Made by a program: the position numbers and the translations under genes | Notes under the pieces: model-generated | The model's input: only the letters and a program-made list of their open reading frames with translations | The model's database searches: none | Told to the model about the DNA's origin: nothing | Shown here: piece by piece, positions 48,241-56,421 of the stretch | Layout: every line of letters begins with the position of its first letter | Numbering within the stretch: position 1 is the first letter of the stretch | DNA from: Planococcus sp. MER TA 32b | GTDB lineage: Bacteria; Bacillota; Bacilli; Bacillales_A; Planococcaceae | Direction of reading: 5' to 3' | Length of the DNA: 64,000 nt | NCBI GenBank assembly: GCA_023715185.1 | Contig: JAMCAN010000004.1 | Location: 112,295-176,294, forward strand

Positions 48241-49413
48241 TTATCCTAGCGCTTTAATGATGCGGTTGATGCCATCTTCAAGAACAGAAGGAGGACATGC
48301 TACGTTTAAGCGAAGGAATCCTGTGCCGGCCTCGCCGTACTTGGATCCGGGTTCCAGCGCGACTTTGCCGACGTTCAGAAGCTTATCCATGATCTCTGAT
48401 TCTTCCATTCCGACTTCACGGCAGTCAAGCCACATCAGATAGGTGGATTCCGGTTTCGCAATTCTTATCGCAGGGATGGCGTCATTCAGTTTTTCGATCA
48501 CCATATCCATATTGGAAGAAAGAACTTCCAATAACTCATCGAGCCAGACATCTCCTTCTTCGTATGCCGCTTTTAAAGCGACAGGGGCGAAGGCATTCAT
48601 CATGCCTGTGCCATTGGCAGCAGCATGGTTTTCGAGGCGCAGCCGTTTTTTAGGATCTGTAACGATCAGCATCGAAGCCTGGATGCCCGCTAGATTGAAA
48701 GTTTTGGTCGGAGCGGTGCACGTGAAGATACGGTGAGCCTGGTCACCCGCAAGTTTAGCGAGCGGAATATGCTGATGAGCTTTCAATACCAAATCTGAAT
48801 GGATTTCATCCGAAATGATCAACACGTCATGCTTTTCAGCCAAACGAAGGACTTCTTTCATCTCATCCTCTTTCCAGACTTTGCCGCCCGGATTATGCGG
48901 ATGGCAGAAGATGAAGAAGGAAGCTTTAGAAAATTTTTCTTCTAAATCCTCAAAATCGAAACTGAACTCACCGTCTTGCTGAAGTAATTCGCTGTACAGC
49001 ACTTTTCTTCCCTGGTTTTGCGGAATCGAGAAAAAAGGCGGATAGACAGGCGGTGTCACAACCACAGCGTCGCCAGGGTTGGTGAATACTTGCAGAATTG
49101 CGGCGATCGCGGGAATCACGCCGGATTGGAACATGATTTCCTCTTCTTTGATCTGCCAGTCATTGCGCTTCAATTGCCATGCTGCGACCGCGCTTTTAAT
49201 TTCCTCATCCATGTACGTGTAGCCCAGGATCGGATGCTCAAGTCTTTTTTTAAGCGCTTCAGTAACAGGGGGAGGAGCTGGGAAATCCATGTCTGCGACC
49301 CACAGAGGCAATATCTCTGAAGCATCTTCCACCTCATAGATCATTTCCATCAGATCCCATTTGACTGAGCGGGTTTTTCTTCGTTCATGTACTTCTTCGA
49401 ATAAACTCAACAC
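48241..49413 (-). CDS. patB: PLP-dependent C-S lyase/aminotransferase PatB (MalY family)
   Basis: 390 residues, fold-type I PLP enzyme of the MalY/PatB group (cystathionine beta-lyase activity is known in the family). N-terminal LPLWVADMDFPAPPPVTEAL, YPPFF substrate loop, FCHPHNPGGKVW, IISDEIHSDLV and the PLP Lys in CTAPTKTFNLAG near residue 235. Divergent from yugE, as in B. subtilis. Start ATG 49413 follows AGGAGATTG. Confidence 0.92.
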   Translation of the reverse strand: MLSLFEEVHERRKTRSVKWDLMEMIYEVEDASEILPLWVADMDFPAPPPVTEALKKRLEHPILGYTYMDEEIKSAVAAWQLKRNDWQIKEEEIMFQSGVIPAIAAILQVFTNPGDAVVVTPPVYPPFFSIPQNQGRKVLYSELLQQDGEFSFDFEDLEEKFSKASFFIFCHPHNPGGKVWKEDEMKEVLRLAEKHDVLIISDEIHSDLVLKAHQHIPLAKLAGDQAHRIFTCTAPTKTFNLAGIQASMLIVTDPKKRLRLENHAAANGTGMMNAFAPVALKAAYEEGDVWLDELLEVLSSNMDMVIEKLNDAIPAIRIAKPESTYLMWLDCREVGMEESEIMDKLLNVGKVALEPGSKYGEAGTGFLRLNVACPPSVLEDGINRIIKALG

Positions 49414-49486
49414 AATCTCCTCTTTTCTATTAGGGTTTCTATGATATTATAGCTGTTAGGACATCAGAATGTTAGGTGAAAAACTT

Positions 49487-49747
49487 ATGGTTACCGAAGA
49501 AACGAACAAACAGGCTGGAATTATATTGGAAGAATGGGATCCCTTTGCCTTGGGTGGAGGTAAGTATATCGATGAAATCAGCGGTGTCATCGAACAGCTG
49601 CAGCTGCTTGACGACCCGAGCGGCCTGGCGAAACAGATCCAAAGCATCTATCAAATCTCATTCGGATCATGGATACCGCTGGAGAAATGTGTAGCCGTTT
49701 CCTATAAACTGCTGGCATTGAAATTTGAAGCGAAAAACATCATATAA
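49487..49747 (+). CDS. yugE: YugE family protein (DUF1871)
   Basis: 86 residues, mostly helical: AGIILEEWDPFALGGGKY and PSGLAKQIQSIYQISF are characteristic of DUF1871. Unknown function. ATG 49487 follows TTAGGTGAAAAA; the in-frame ATG at 49469 lies before that site. Shares a divergent promoter region with patB. Confidence 0.78.
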   Translation: MVTEETNKQAGIILEEWDPFALGGGKYIDEISGVIEQLQLLDDPSGLAKQIQSIYQISFGSWIPLEKCVAVSYKLLALKFEAKNII

Positions 49748-49796
49748 TAAAAAAGAGTTTCCGGCAAAATACAGCCGGAAACTCTTTTTGCTTTAT
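49748..49796. terminator. Bidirectional terminator between yugE and XRE gene
   Basis: AGAGTTTCCGGC/GCCGGAAACTCT hairpin with A-run and T-run on either side. Confidence 0.88.
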
Positions 49797-50011
49797 TGTT
49801 CTACAGCTTCCATTCCATCAAGCAGGTTGGAAGCGGGGACTTCAAGCGCGTTTGAAAGCTTCATGATAGTCTGAACAGAAGGAATTTCCTCTCCTGTCTC
49901 ATATGAGTGAAGTCTTGCCACTCCGACTCTTGTCTTCAAGGCAAGATCGTCGAGGGACAAATTGCGCTCTTCCCGCAGGAATTTAAGCTGGGCGTGTAAA
50001 TCTTTACGCAT
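49793..50011 (-). CDS. XRE-family HTH regulator
   Basis: 72 residues made almost entirely of one Cro/CI helix-turn-helix: LKFLREERNLSLDDLALKTR, VGVARLHSYETGEEIPSVQT, IMKLSNALEV. No sensor domain. Start ATG 50011 (MRKDLHAQ) or ATG 50017; AAAAAGGAG fits 50011 better, and the longer frame to 50140 overlaps the transporter gene. It follows the NSS transporter by 100 bp on the same strand and may regulate it or itself; target unknown. Confidence 0.82.
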   Translation of the reverse strand: MRKDLHAQLKFLREERNLSLDDLALKTRVGVARLHSYETGEEIPSVQTIMKLSNALEVPASNLLDGMEAVEQ

Positions 50012-50111
50012 ATTCATACACTCCTTTTTAAAATGGTACTTTCTTCTAAATAAAGCATAACATAAAGCAAGCGTTTCGTTTTGCGAAATTATGTCATTTT
50101 CAGAACAGTTA

Positions 50112-51446
50112 TCAGAAGATACCGATGATTCCCTGCACAAAGACGAAAATGATCGCGACTGGCGCTACATATCGCAACAGGACACGCCATACATCCACAA
50201 GCCGTTGCTGTTCGTGCATTTCAGCATGCGCATCTTTCTTGGTCAGCACATAGCCTGCAAATAATGAGATGAATAACGCACCCATCGGCAAGCCGATTCG
50301 GCTTGTTATTATGTCAATAAAGTCAAAGAACGTATAACCGAAGAATATAGGATCTGAAAAAACGCCGTATGATAATGCGCTTGGAATTCCGACAATGAAA
50401 ATCGCGAGTCCCGCAAGCCATGAAATTTTACCGCGTTTATCATACTTATCTTTGACTGCAATCGAAACAGTGATTTCAAGCATTGATATGGAAGAAGTCA
50501 ATGTTGCGAAAAGAAGCAGGACGAAAAATAAGATAATCAGGAATTGCCCCATGAATAACTCATTGAAAATCGCTGGTAAAATGATGAACACAAGTCCCGG
50601 TCCTTGGTCCGGCAGATAATCCAAAGCGAAGACGGCCGGAAAAATGATGAGTCCCGCCATGATTGAAATAACAATATTTAATGTCACGACACTGACCGCG
50701 GAACGGCCCAGATTTTCTGTCTTCGGCAAGTAAGATGCATAAGTGATCATCCCGGCCACGCCGACACTCAGTGAAAAGAACGCCTGGCCCAGTGCGGTCA
50801 ACGCCGTATCGAAGTTAAAGAAAGACCAGTCCGGCACGAACATGAATTTTACGCCTTCCATGGCACCATCCAGTGTCAGTGACCTGATCATCAGGATTAC
50901 GAAGAAAATCAGCAATGCCGGCATCATGATTTTGCTGGCACGTTCGATTCCGGATTTGATGCCTCCCTGTACAATGAAAATCGTCAAGAACATGAATGCC
51001 GCCTGCGCAATCAGGACTTCCAGAGGGTTTGCGATGATATTCGTGAATAACTCGCCAAATCCACTGTCACTGTAATCGGAAAGCTGGAATAATATAGCTC
51101 TCACCAGATATGATAAGATCCATCCGCCTACGACACTATAGAACGACAGGATCAGGAAGGAAAAGATGAAACCCGACCAGCCGATCAGAAACCAAGGTTT
51201 CCCAGGCGCCTGTTTCTTGAGTCCGGTGACGGCATCAGCCTGCCCCCGGCGCCCGATGACAAATTCAGCGAGCAAAATCGGCAATCCGATGAATATTGTG
51301 CTGATGATGAATAACAATATAAAAACACTGCCTCCGTTGGCACCTGTTTCATAAGGGAATTTCCAGATTGCACCCAGTCCGATGGCACTTCCGGCAGCTG
51401 CCAGGATGAATCCGAGTTTTGATGCCCATTGCTCACGTTTCTCCAT
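50112..51446 (-). CDS. NSS-family sodium-dependent transporter
   Basis: 444 residues, LeuT-type fold with 11 to 12 spans. TM1 region WASKLGFILAAAGSAIGLGA then IWKFPYETGANGGSVF, and MITYASYLPKTENLGRSAV near TM6. Compared with the NSS protein at 27462 it has no adjacent small subunit and is about 60 residues shorter. ATG 51446 follows TAGGAGTGAAG; the GTG at 51455 overlaps that site. Amino acid substrate unknown. Confidence 0.9.
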   Translation of the reverse strand: MEKREQWASKLGFILAAAGSAIGLGAIWKFPYETGANGGSVFILLFIISTIFIGLPILLAEFVIGRRGQADAVTGLKKQAPGKPWFLIGWSGFIFSFLILSFYSVVGGWILSYLVRAILFQLSDYSDSGFGELFTNIIANPLEVLIAQAAFMFLTIFIVQGGIKSGIERASKIMMPALLIFFVILMIRSLTLDGAMEGVKFMFVPDWSFFNFDTALTALGQAFFSLSVGVAGMITYASYLPKTENLGRSAVSVVTLNIVISIMAGLIIFPAVFALDYLPDQGPGLVFIILPAIFNELFMGQFLIILFFVLLLFATLTSSISMLEITVSIAVKDKYDKRGKISWLAGLAIFIVGIPSALSYGVFSDPIFFGYTFFDFIDIITSRIGLPMGALFISLFAGYVLTKKDAHAEMHEQQRLVDVWRVLLRYVAPVAIIFVFVQGIIGIF

Positions 51447-51597
51447 TGTCTTCACTCCTATTTCAAGTAGATTTTTTCATTCTACACGAGCAACCTGCAA
51501 AAAAATAGATAAATTTGAAACTTCACTGATTTCGTAGCGTATAATAAACATATAAAGGAAGAGATTGAATATTTCAATTTTAAAAGGGGTTCTATGA

Positions 51598-54222
51598 ATG
51601 CAAACTGATGATTTATTGAATAGAGCAAAAGCGGGTGACAAAGAGGCGTTGATTGCCTGGAGCAGAAACTTCGCGCCAACGATTGCGCGGTTTGCATACC
51701 AGGCAGGCATTGCAAAAGGGGATATACCGCGTTTTCAGCTGAAAGTGATCAAGGACATTGGCGCAAGCCTTGATATGATCGATGTCCATAACGCTGACAA
51801 TAAAATTTATGAAACTGCAGTCCGGCTGCTGGATGAAGAACAATTGAACAATGATGAAAACAACGATGCAGCTTCTTTAAAGTTCGAAGAAGACCAAGAC
51901 ACCCATAAAGCGATCCAGGAAATAGCACTGCAAGAGAAACTGGCGCTGATCCTGTTTCAATTCCACGGAAAGGATGCGCGCAATATCGCCGAAATTTTGG
52001 GCCTGTCCGGCAATGCCGCCCAATCAGCTTTAGAGACAGCCCAAACCCAGTTAAAAAAGTCGCTGCTAATTGAAGGGGAAAGCGGCGTTCAGAAGCGTCT
52101 GGATTTATTGGCGAAGTCCTACAGCCGAGTTGAATTTCCCGAAGAGGATAAAATTCTGCCAGAAGAAGTAACGGCGGCGGAAGAACCGGCTGTTGAAGTG
52201 AAAAAAGAAGAAAAAGCACCGGTCAATAAGAAAACCTTAGCCACACTGGCAGGAGCAAGTCTGTTCTTGTCGGCTGTAATCGGTGCGTCATTCCTGTTCA
52301 ACGAGCAGCCTGCGGAAACGCAGCAGACAGCGGCAGAAGAAGAGAATCCGACGACTGTCACCAAAGCGATGGTCCAAAAATGGGAAGCTGAGTACGAAGA
52401 AATCCGTACAGCAGCACCCGAAAGTCTCGGTTTATCAATGGAAACTTTTGAACAGCTCGAATACGTAAAAAAAGCTGATGCTTTAAAAGAGCGCACATTC
52501 AGCCGGCAAAACGTAAAACAGCTACAGGACGATCCGGAACGGATGCAGGAACAGGTGGATGTCCTGATGTGGAATATCCATACGCCGAAAGGGATGCTTG
52601 ATTCTGTAAAAGATTATCGGATCTTAAGTTCAGAAACCAGTAAATTCCTGGTGATCTATACCGAAAAAACAGAGCAATTGAAGACGATAACGGATGGTTT
52701 GCTTGAGAAATATAAGGAAGATTTAGCAAAAGCGGAAGTGAACGGCCGGCTTTCACCTGAAAAACTCCTTCAGAGCCGTGGAGATTATCCGGAGGAAATC
52801 GAGAATCTTACCTCTTCTTTAAGGGAGTATACATTCCAATACATGGTCCATCCCAATGAAGAGCGGTTCCGTACAATGCGGGATATATCTAAATTCTATG
52901 AAGTGCATCCATTCGGATCGGATATGACTAGCAATCAATACTTGGAGATTCTGTGGGGGACGCCTTTATTCGATGAAACCGGTTTGCTGTGGCCGGTCGA
53001 ACATTTGCCTCAGATGATTCTTACAATGTCGACGTTCATGAGTGATCCCCTTGCGGATCCGATGCTGAAAGGTAAAGTTGAACCCCAATTGCTGACAGCT
53101 TTCTTCACTTTGTTGAAAGGGGACGAAGATATCGAAGTTTTTGATCAAAAAGGGGTGGTTAAAGAAAAATTCCAGATTGCCTGGGAAAGTTTGCTCCAGT
53201 ATAACAGCAATCCGGTCACGTTTTTGATGCTGCCGATCCTGGAGGAATTTGAACAGAGCGGCTGGAAGGAATCCGCGCATTATGACCAGCTTGCATATCC
53301 GGATATTCTCTACGCGATTGATCTCGAAAGCAACGGGGAGCTGGAGGGCAAGCTGCCAAATGGCGATTTGCAGATAGAAACAGTGAAAACAGATTTGGAA
53401 GATTACGATTATAGTGATATCCAACCTTTATATGAAGAATTTGCAGCAGCGCATGATCTGCAGCTCCTTTCCGGAATCGAACCGATGGACATCATCAAGC
53501 TGTATCATTACGCCAATAAAATCGAGGATATCGAAACGATGTGGCATCTGACAGCTGATGATGAGCTCAAGCCTGATCTGGACGAGTACACCAGAAAGTG
53601 GAGAAAGCGTCCTGATATTACAGAGGTTTATCGCGATATTGAAATTTACAGTGATAACCTGCATCGTCAGGGAAGAAAAATTTACATTACTGCGTTTGGT
53701 CAGAACAACGAAGCCGGCATAGATTACCATATGGGAGCCAATTACTTTACGCTTGTCACGGAAAGTGACGAAATTTGGCTGATGCAGCACCAAATTAATG
53801 AGCAATATACCAAGGATGAAGATTTTGAGGCTTATGATGCCAACGTCCAACAATATTATAATAATATTGTTGAGAGTGGAATGATGGATGCCGTTCAACT
53901 GGCGACTCCAGCAGAAATAGCTGGCGTTTTCCTCAAGGCTTTTGAAAAGGAAGACGTGACAACGATGAGGCTGTTGGTCAACGAGACGGATGAATCCATC
54001 AGTGATGAAGAGTTTAAGGAAAGATGGCTGCAGGGCCATCTGATCGGTTATTCAAAAATGACGGGGATTTCATTTACTGCAGATGCAATGAATATCGGCT
54101 CTAATGGAATACATGGAGGCGTAGATATCAGTATGAATTCAGAAACAATGGAAGACAGACGCTATATGCAAATGGAAAAAACAGAGGATTCATGGATGAT
54201 TGTAGACATGTTCGGCTATTAA
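51598..54222 (+). CDS. Large single-span membrane protein with sigma-factor-like N-terminus, unknown
   Basis: 874 residues. Residues 1-60 resemble a degenerate ECF sigma region 2 (LLNRAKAGDKEALIAW). Residues about 103-156 resemble region 4: an EKLALILFQFHGKDARNIAE-type helix, then ILGLSGNAAQSALETAQTQL. A Glu-rich linker and basic VNKK precede one hydrophobic span (about 212-234), so the N-terminus should be cytoplasmic and 640 residues extracytoplasmic. The outer part is acidic and mostly helical; its last 100 residues look like a compact alpha/beta NTF2-like fold. Start ATG 51598 follows AAAAGGGG. No anti-sigma gene is adjacent. I do not recognise a named family; a membrane-tethered regulator is inference. 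Confidence 0.75.
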   Translation: MQTDDLLNRAKAGDKEALIAWSRNFAPTIARFAYQAGIAKGDIPRFQLKVIKDIGASLDMIDVHNADNKIYETAVRLLDEEQLNNDENNDAASLKFEEDQDTHKAIQEIALQEKLALILFQFHGKDARNIAEILGLSGNAAQSALETAQTQLKKSLLIEGESGVQKRLDLLAKSYSRVEFPEEDKILPEEVTAAEEPAVEVKKEEKAPVNKKTLATLAGASLFLSAVIGASFLFNEQPAETQQTAAEEENPTTVTKAMVQKWEAEYEEIRTAAPESLGLSMETFEQLEYVKKADALKERTFSRQNVKQLQDDPERMQEQVDVLMWNIHTPKGMLDSVKDYRILSSETSKFLVIYTEKTEQLKTITDGLLEKYKEDLAKAEVNGRLSPEKLLQSRGDYPEEIENLTSSLREYTFQYMVHPNEERFRTMRDISKFYEVHPFGSDMTSNQYLEILWGTPLFDETGLLWPVEHLPQMILTMSTFMSDPLADPMLKGKVEPQLLTAFFTLLKGDEDIEVFDQKGVVKEKFQIAWESLLQYNSNPVTFLMLPILEEFEQSGWKESAHYDQLAYPDILYAIDLESNGELEGKLPNGDLQIETVKTDLEDYDYSDIQPLYEEFAAAHDLQLLSGIEPMDIIKLYHYANKIEDIETMWHLTADDELKPDLDEYTRKWRKRPDITEVYRDIEIYSDNLHRQGRKIYITAFGQNNEAGIDYHMGANYFTLVTESDEIWLMQHQINEQYTKDEDFEAYDANVQQYYNNIVESGMMDAVQLATPAEIAGVFLKAFEKEDVTTMRLLVNETDESISDEEFKERWLQGHLIGYSKMTGISFTADAMNIGSNGIHGGVDISMNSETMEDRRYMQMEKTEDSWMIVDMFGY

Positions 54223-54310
54223 TTTTACGAAGCTCATCTATCTGTGCTATAATATACAGATGCCAATAGGTGTATAGGATAATATAGATAAGACTAGGAG
54301 CGGGTAGAAC

Positions 54311-54685
54311 ATGACAAAAACATATCAAACAGGTGACACAGTATCAGGTAAAGTAACAGGAATCCAGCCATACGGAGCTTTCGTGGCACTTGACGAACAG
54401 ACTCAAGGATTGGTCCACATCTCAGAAATCACTCACGGTTACGTGAAAGAAGTAAGTGAGTATTTGTCAGTTGGACAGGAAGTTGATGTTAAAGTTTTGG
54501 AAGTTGATGAAAAATCTAAAAAAATCAGCCTTTCAATCCGTGCATTGCAGGAGCAGCCGCCAGCGGCTCAGCGCACAGAAAAACCGAAGCAATCACTTCA
54601 GTCACACGTAAACGAAAATGATTCTGAAGGATTCAACTCGTTGAAAGACAAAATGCAAGAGTGGATCAAAAGATCGGGACAGTAA
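54311..54685 (+). CDS. yugI: S1 RNA-binding-domain protein YugI (GSP13-like)
   Basis: 124 residues. S1 domain at 7-77: GDTVSGKVTGIQPYGAFVAL, GLVHISEITHGYVKEV, VGQEVDVKVLEVDEKSKKIS. A flexible tail follows with EGFNSLKDKMQEWIKRSGQ, conserved in YugI/general stress protein 13, which associates with ribosomes. Start ATG 54311 follows TAGGAGCGGG. The last two codons and the stop lie inside the first unit of a 126-bp tandem repeat. Confidence 0.9.
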   Translation: MTKTYQTGDTVSGKVTGIQPYGAFVALDEQTQGLVHISEITHGYVKEVSEYLSVGQEVDVKVLEVDEKSKKISLSIRALQEQPPAAQRTEKPKQSLQSHVNENDSEGFNSLKDKMQEWIKRSGQ

Positions 54686-54944
54686 GAAAAGCGACGGCGC
54701 CCGTTAAGCTCTGAAAGGCATAAGACGGAATAGCGAAGCGGCATCTTTTCAGCCGCACAGCTGGGCTGGCTTATGACCCGAAGAGCTGGGCCGCCGGAGT
54801 CTGGACAGTAAGAAAAGCGACGGCGCCCGTTAAGCTCTGAAAGGCATAAGACGGAATAGCGAAGCGGCATCTTTTCAGCCGCACAGCTGGGCTGGCTTAT
54901 GACCCGAAGAGTTGGGCCACCGGAGTCTGGACAGTAAGAAAAAC
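54678..54944 (+). repeat. Family II repeat, two tandem 126-bp units
   Basis: Units at 54678-54803 and 54804-54929 are almost identical; a 15-base start of a third unit follows (GACAGTAAGAAAAAC). Each begins GACAGTAAGAAAAGCGACGG and ends CCGGAGTCTG. The first unit begins inside yugI, with its TAA serving as the gene's stop. The same element occurs inverted at 31472-31592. The two units differ by only a couple of bases near the end (GAGCTGGGCCGCC versus GAGTTGGGCCACC). Confidence 0.88.
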
Positions 54945-54946
54945 AA

Positions 54947-54989
54947 AAAAATGAAGCACAGACATCACGTCTGCGCTTCATTTTTTTTT
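54947..54989. terminator. Bidirectional terminator between yugI repeats and RocR-like gene
   Basis: AATGAAGC(A)CAGAC/GTCTG(C)GCTTCATT hairpin flanked by A-run and T-run; the regulator's stop codon lies inside. Confidence 0.85.
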
Positions 54990-56281
54990 ATTTTCCGTAA
55001 GCGATACTGGAGGTTCTGGCGGCTCATGCCAAGTGCGGCCGCCGCTTTTGTGACATTGCCGTTATGCATATCCATCGCTTTTTGCAGGTAATAGATTTCA
55101 GCTTCAAACAAATACTCCTCAAGAGGCAGGAATTCTTTATTGGAATGGACGATGAAGTCCTCAGGCTGCAGAGTCCCTTTCTTTTCCGTTTTCAATTTGA
55201 AATGGTAAGGGAGCAGCTCCACACCGACAGTTTCTTCAGTTGTCAGCATGGAAGTGATTTCATCCAGCAGCAATTCAAGTTCCTTCAAATTCCCCGGCCA
55301 ATCGTATGACAGCAGCAATTTTTCAACCTGCCCATCGACATGCCGCACCATGGAACCGAATTTCATCCGGTGCCGCGAGAAATAATCGGCGACAAACGGC
55401 ATGATGTCTTCTTTTCTTCTTCGGAGCGGCTGAATTGGAATCGCAATCGCTGAAAAGAAATAATAGAGTTCCTTCAATAGTTTCTGCCCCGATATCAATT
55501 CAACGGGATCTTCGCCGACACTGGCGATGAAATATGTATCACCGCCGGAATGTTCTTTGACCATTTCAAGAAGCTTCGATTGCAATGGGATCGACAGCAT
55601 ATCAATTCGCTCGCAGTATACTGTGCCGCCTGGCCGTTTCTTCATTTCCTCAGATAATTGAGCGATGGATTCGATTGTGGTGCCGTGTGAAAATAACACC
55701 GACATCTCTTCGGGCCCCTCATAATGGGCGCGGTGGATCGCTTCGGCAATCAATTCTTTTCCTGTGCCTGATTCTCCAACCAATAGTACGGGCAGTTTTG
55801 CCAAAGCTGCTTTTTCTGCTGTCGCAATCACTTTTTTCATACTGGCCGAAACCGCCGTAATACTGTTGAAGGTTATAGGTTCCTCATATTTCTTTAAAGG
55901 CTGATAGACAACCTTCTCTAAAGTCGTCACATCGCGCGCCAATTCGATGGCACCGATCATTTGCCCATTATCAAAAACAGGGTACGTATCATTGATCGTT
56001 GTGATTTCTTGGCCTTTGCGGTTCCAATACGTCTGTTTGGAATTCAGAACCGGCGATCCACTCTGAAGCACTTTCAGCAAAGTGCTTTCTGCCTGATCGA
56101 AACGGAACATTTCCAGCAGCGACCGGTCCGCCAATTCCTCAAAATCGAATCCTTCGATATCCTTCATTTTTTTATTGTACAAGATTGTCTTCCCTTTCGG
56201 ATCAACAGCATGTACACCTACTCCCACATGCTCTGAAGCGAATTTGTAAAATGGGTTAAGATCCACTTTCACTTGCTTCAT
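54965..56281 (-). CDS. RocR-like NtrC-family regulator with degenerate AAA+ domain
   Basis: 438 residues: PAS domain (about 10-120), AAA+ domain (about 140-350), C-terminal Fis-type HTH (NVTKAAAALGMSRQNLQYRL). Walker A GESGTGKE is intact, but the GAFTGA sigma-54 contact loop is absent, the Walker B region reads GGTVYCERID instead of GGTLFLDEI, and the arginine-finger segment reads LYYFFSA instead of LYYRLN. Divergent from rocA, so it probably senses an arginine/ornithine catabolite. Without GAFTGA it may act on sigma-A promoters, as TyrR does. ATG 56281 follows GGGGTGG; GTG 56290 is in frame but overlaps it. Confidence 0.85.
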   Translation of the reverse strand: MKQVKVDLNPFYKFASEHVGVGVHAVDPKGKTILYNKKMKDIEGFDFEELADRSLLEMFRFDQAESTLLKVLQSGSPVLNSKQTYWNRKGQEITTINDTYPVFDNGQMIGAIELARDVTTLEKVVYQPLKKYEEPITFNSITAVSASMKKVIATAEKAALAKLPVLLVGESGTGKELIAEAIHRAHYEGPEEMSVLFSHGTTIESIAQLSEEMKKRPGGTVYCERIDMLSIPLQSKLLEMVKEHSGGDTYFIASVGEDPVELISGQKLLKELYYFFSAIAIPIQPLRRRKEDIMPFVADYFSRHRMKFGSMVRHVDGQVEKLLLSYDWPGNLKELELLLDEITSMLTTEETVGVELLPYHFKLKTEKKGTLQPEDFIVHSNKEFLPLEEYLFEAEIYYLQKAMDMHNGNVTKAAAALGMSRQNLQYRLRKIKKNEAQT

Positions 56282-56324
56282 GTCAGCCACCCCAAAATTT
56301 TTTTAATATTTCAAATGAAAATGC

Positions 56325-56353
56325 TTGAATTATGCAGAGATCTTTTGCATTAT
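56325..56353 (+). promoter_or_regulatory. Candidate rocA promoter (sigma-A type)
   Basis: TTGAAT, 17 bp, CATTAT. I looked for a sigma-54 TGGCAC-N5-TTGCA box between 56282 and 56421 and found none with correct spacing. Confidence 0.35.
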
Positions 56354-56359
56354 TATAAG

Positions 56360-56373
56360 TGGAAACGCTTTAT
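56360..56373 (+). promoter_or_regulatory. Candidate CcpA cre site upstream of rocA
   Basis: TGGAAACGCTTTAT matches 12 of 14 positions of the cre consensus TGWAARCGYTWNCW. It sits just downstream of the candidate promoter, a position suited to carbon catabolite repression. Confidence 0.45.
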
Positions 56374-56421
56374 AAGTGCAAATTTTTTTTGCGCTTAAAC
56401 CATATTCAAGGAGGATTTATA

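Noticed and set aside
54598..54981. 127-codon minus-strand open frame with an internal 42-residue repeat
   Set aside because: It is produced by the 126-bp tandem DNA repeat, whose length is a multiple of three; it overlaps yugI and a terminator and has no ribosome-binding site.
56282..56421. Possible sigma-54 promoter for rocA (TTGCA near 56345 and T-rich GC near 56391)
   Set aside because: Neither has a GG element at the required distance upstream.
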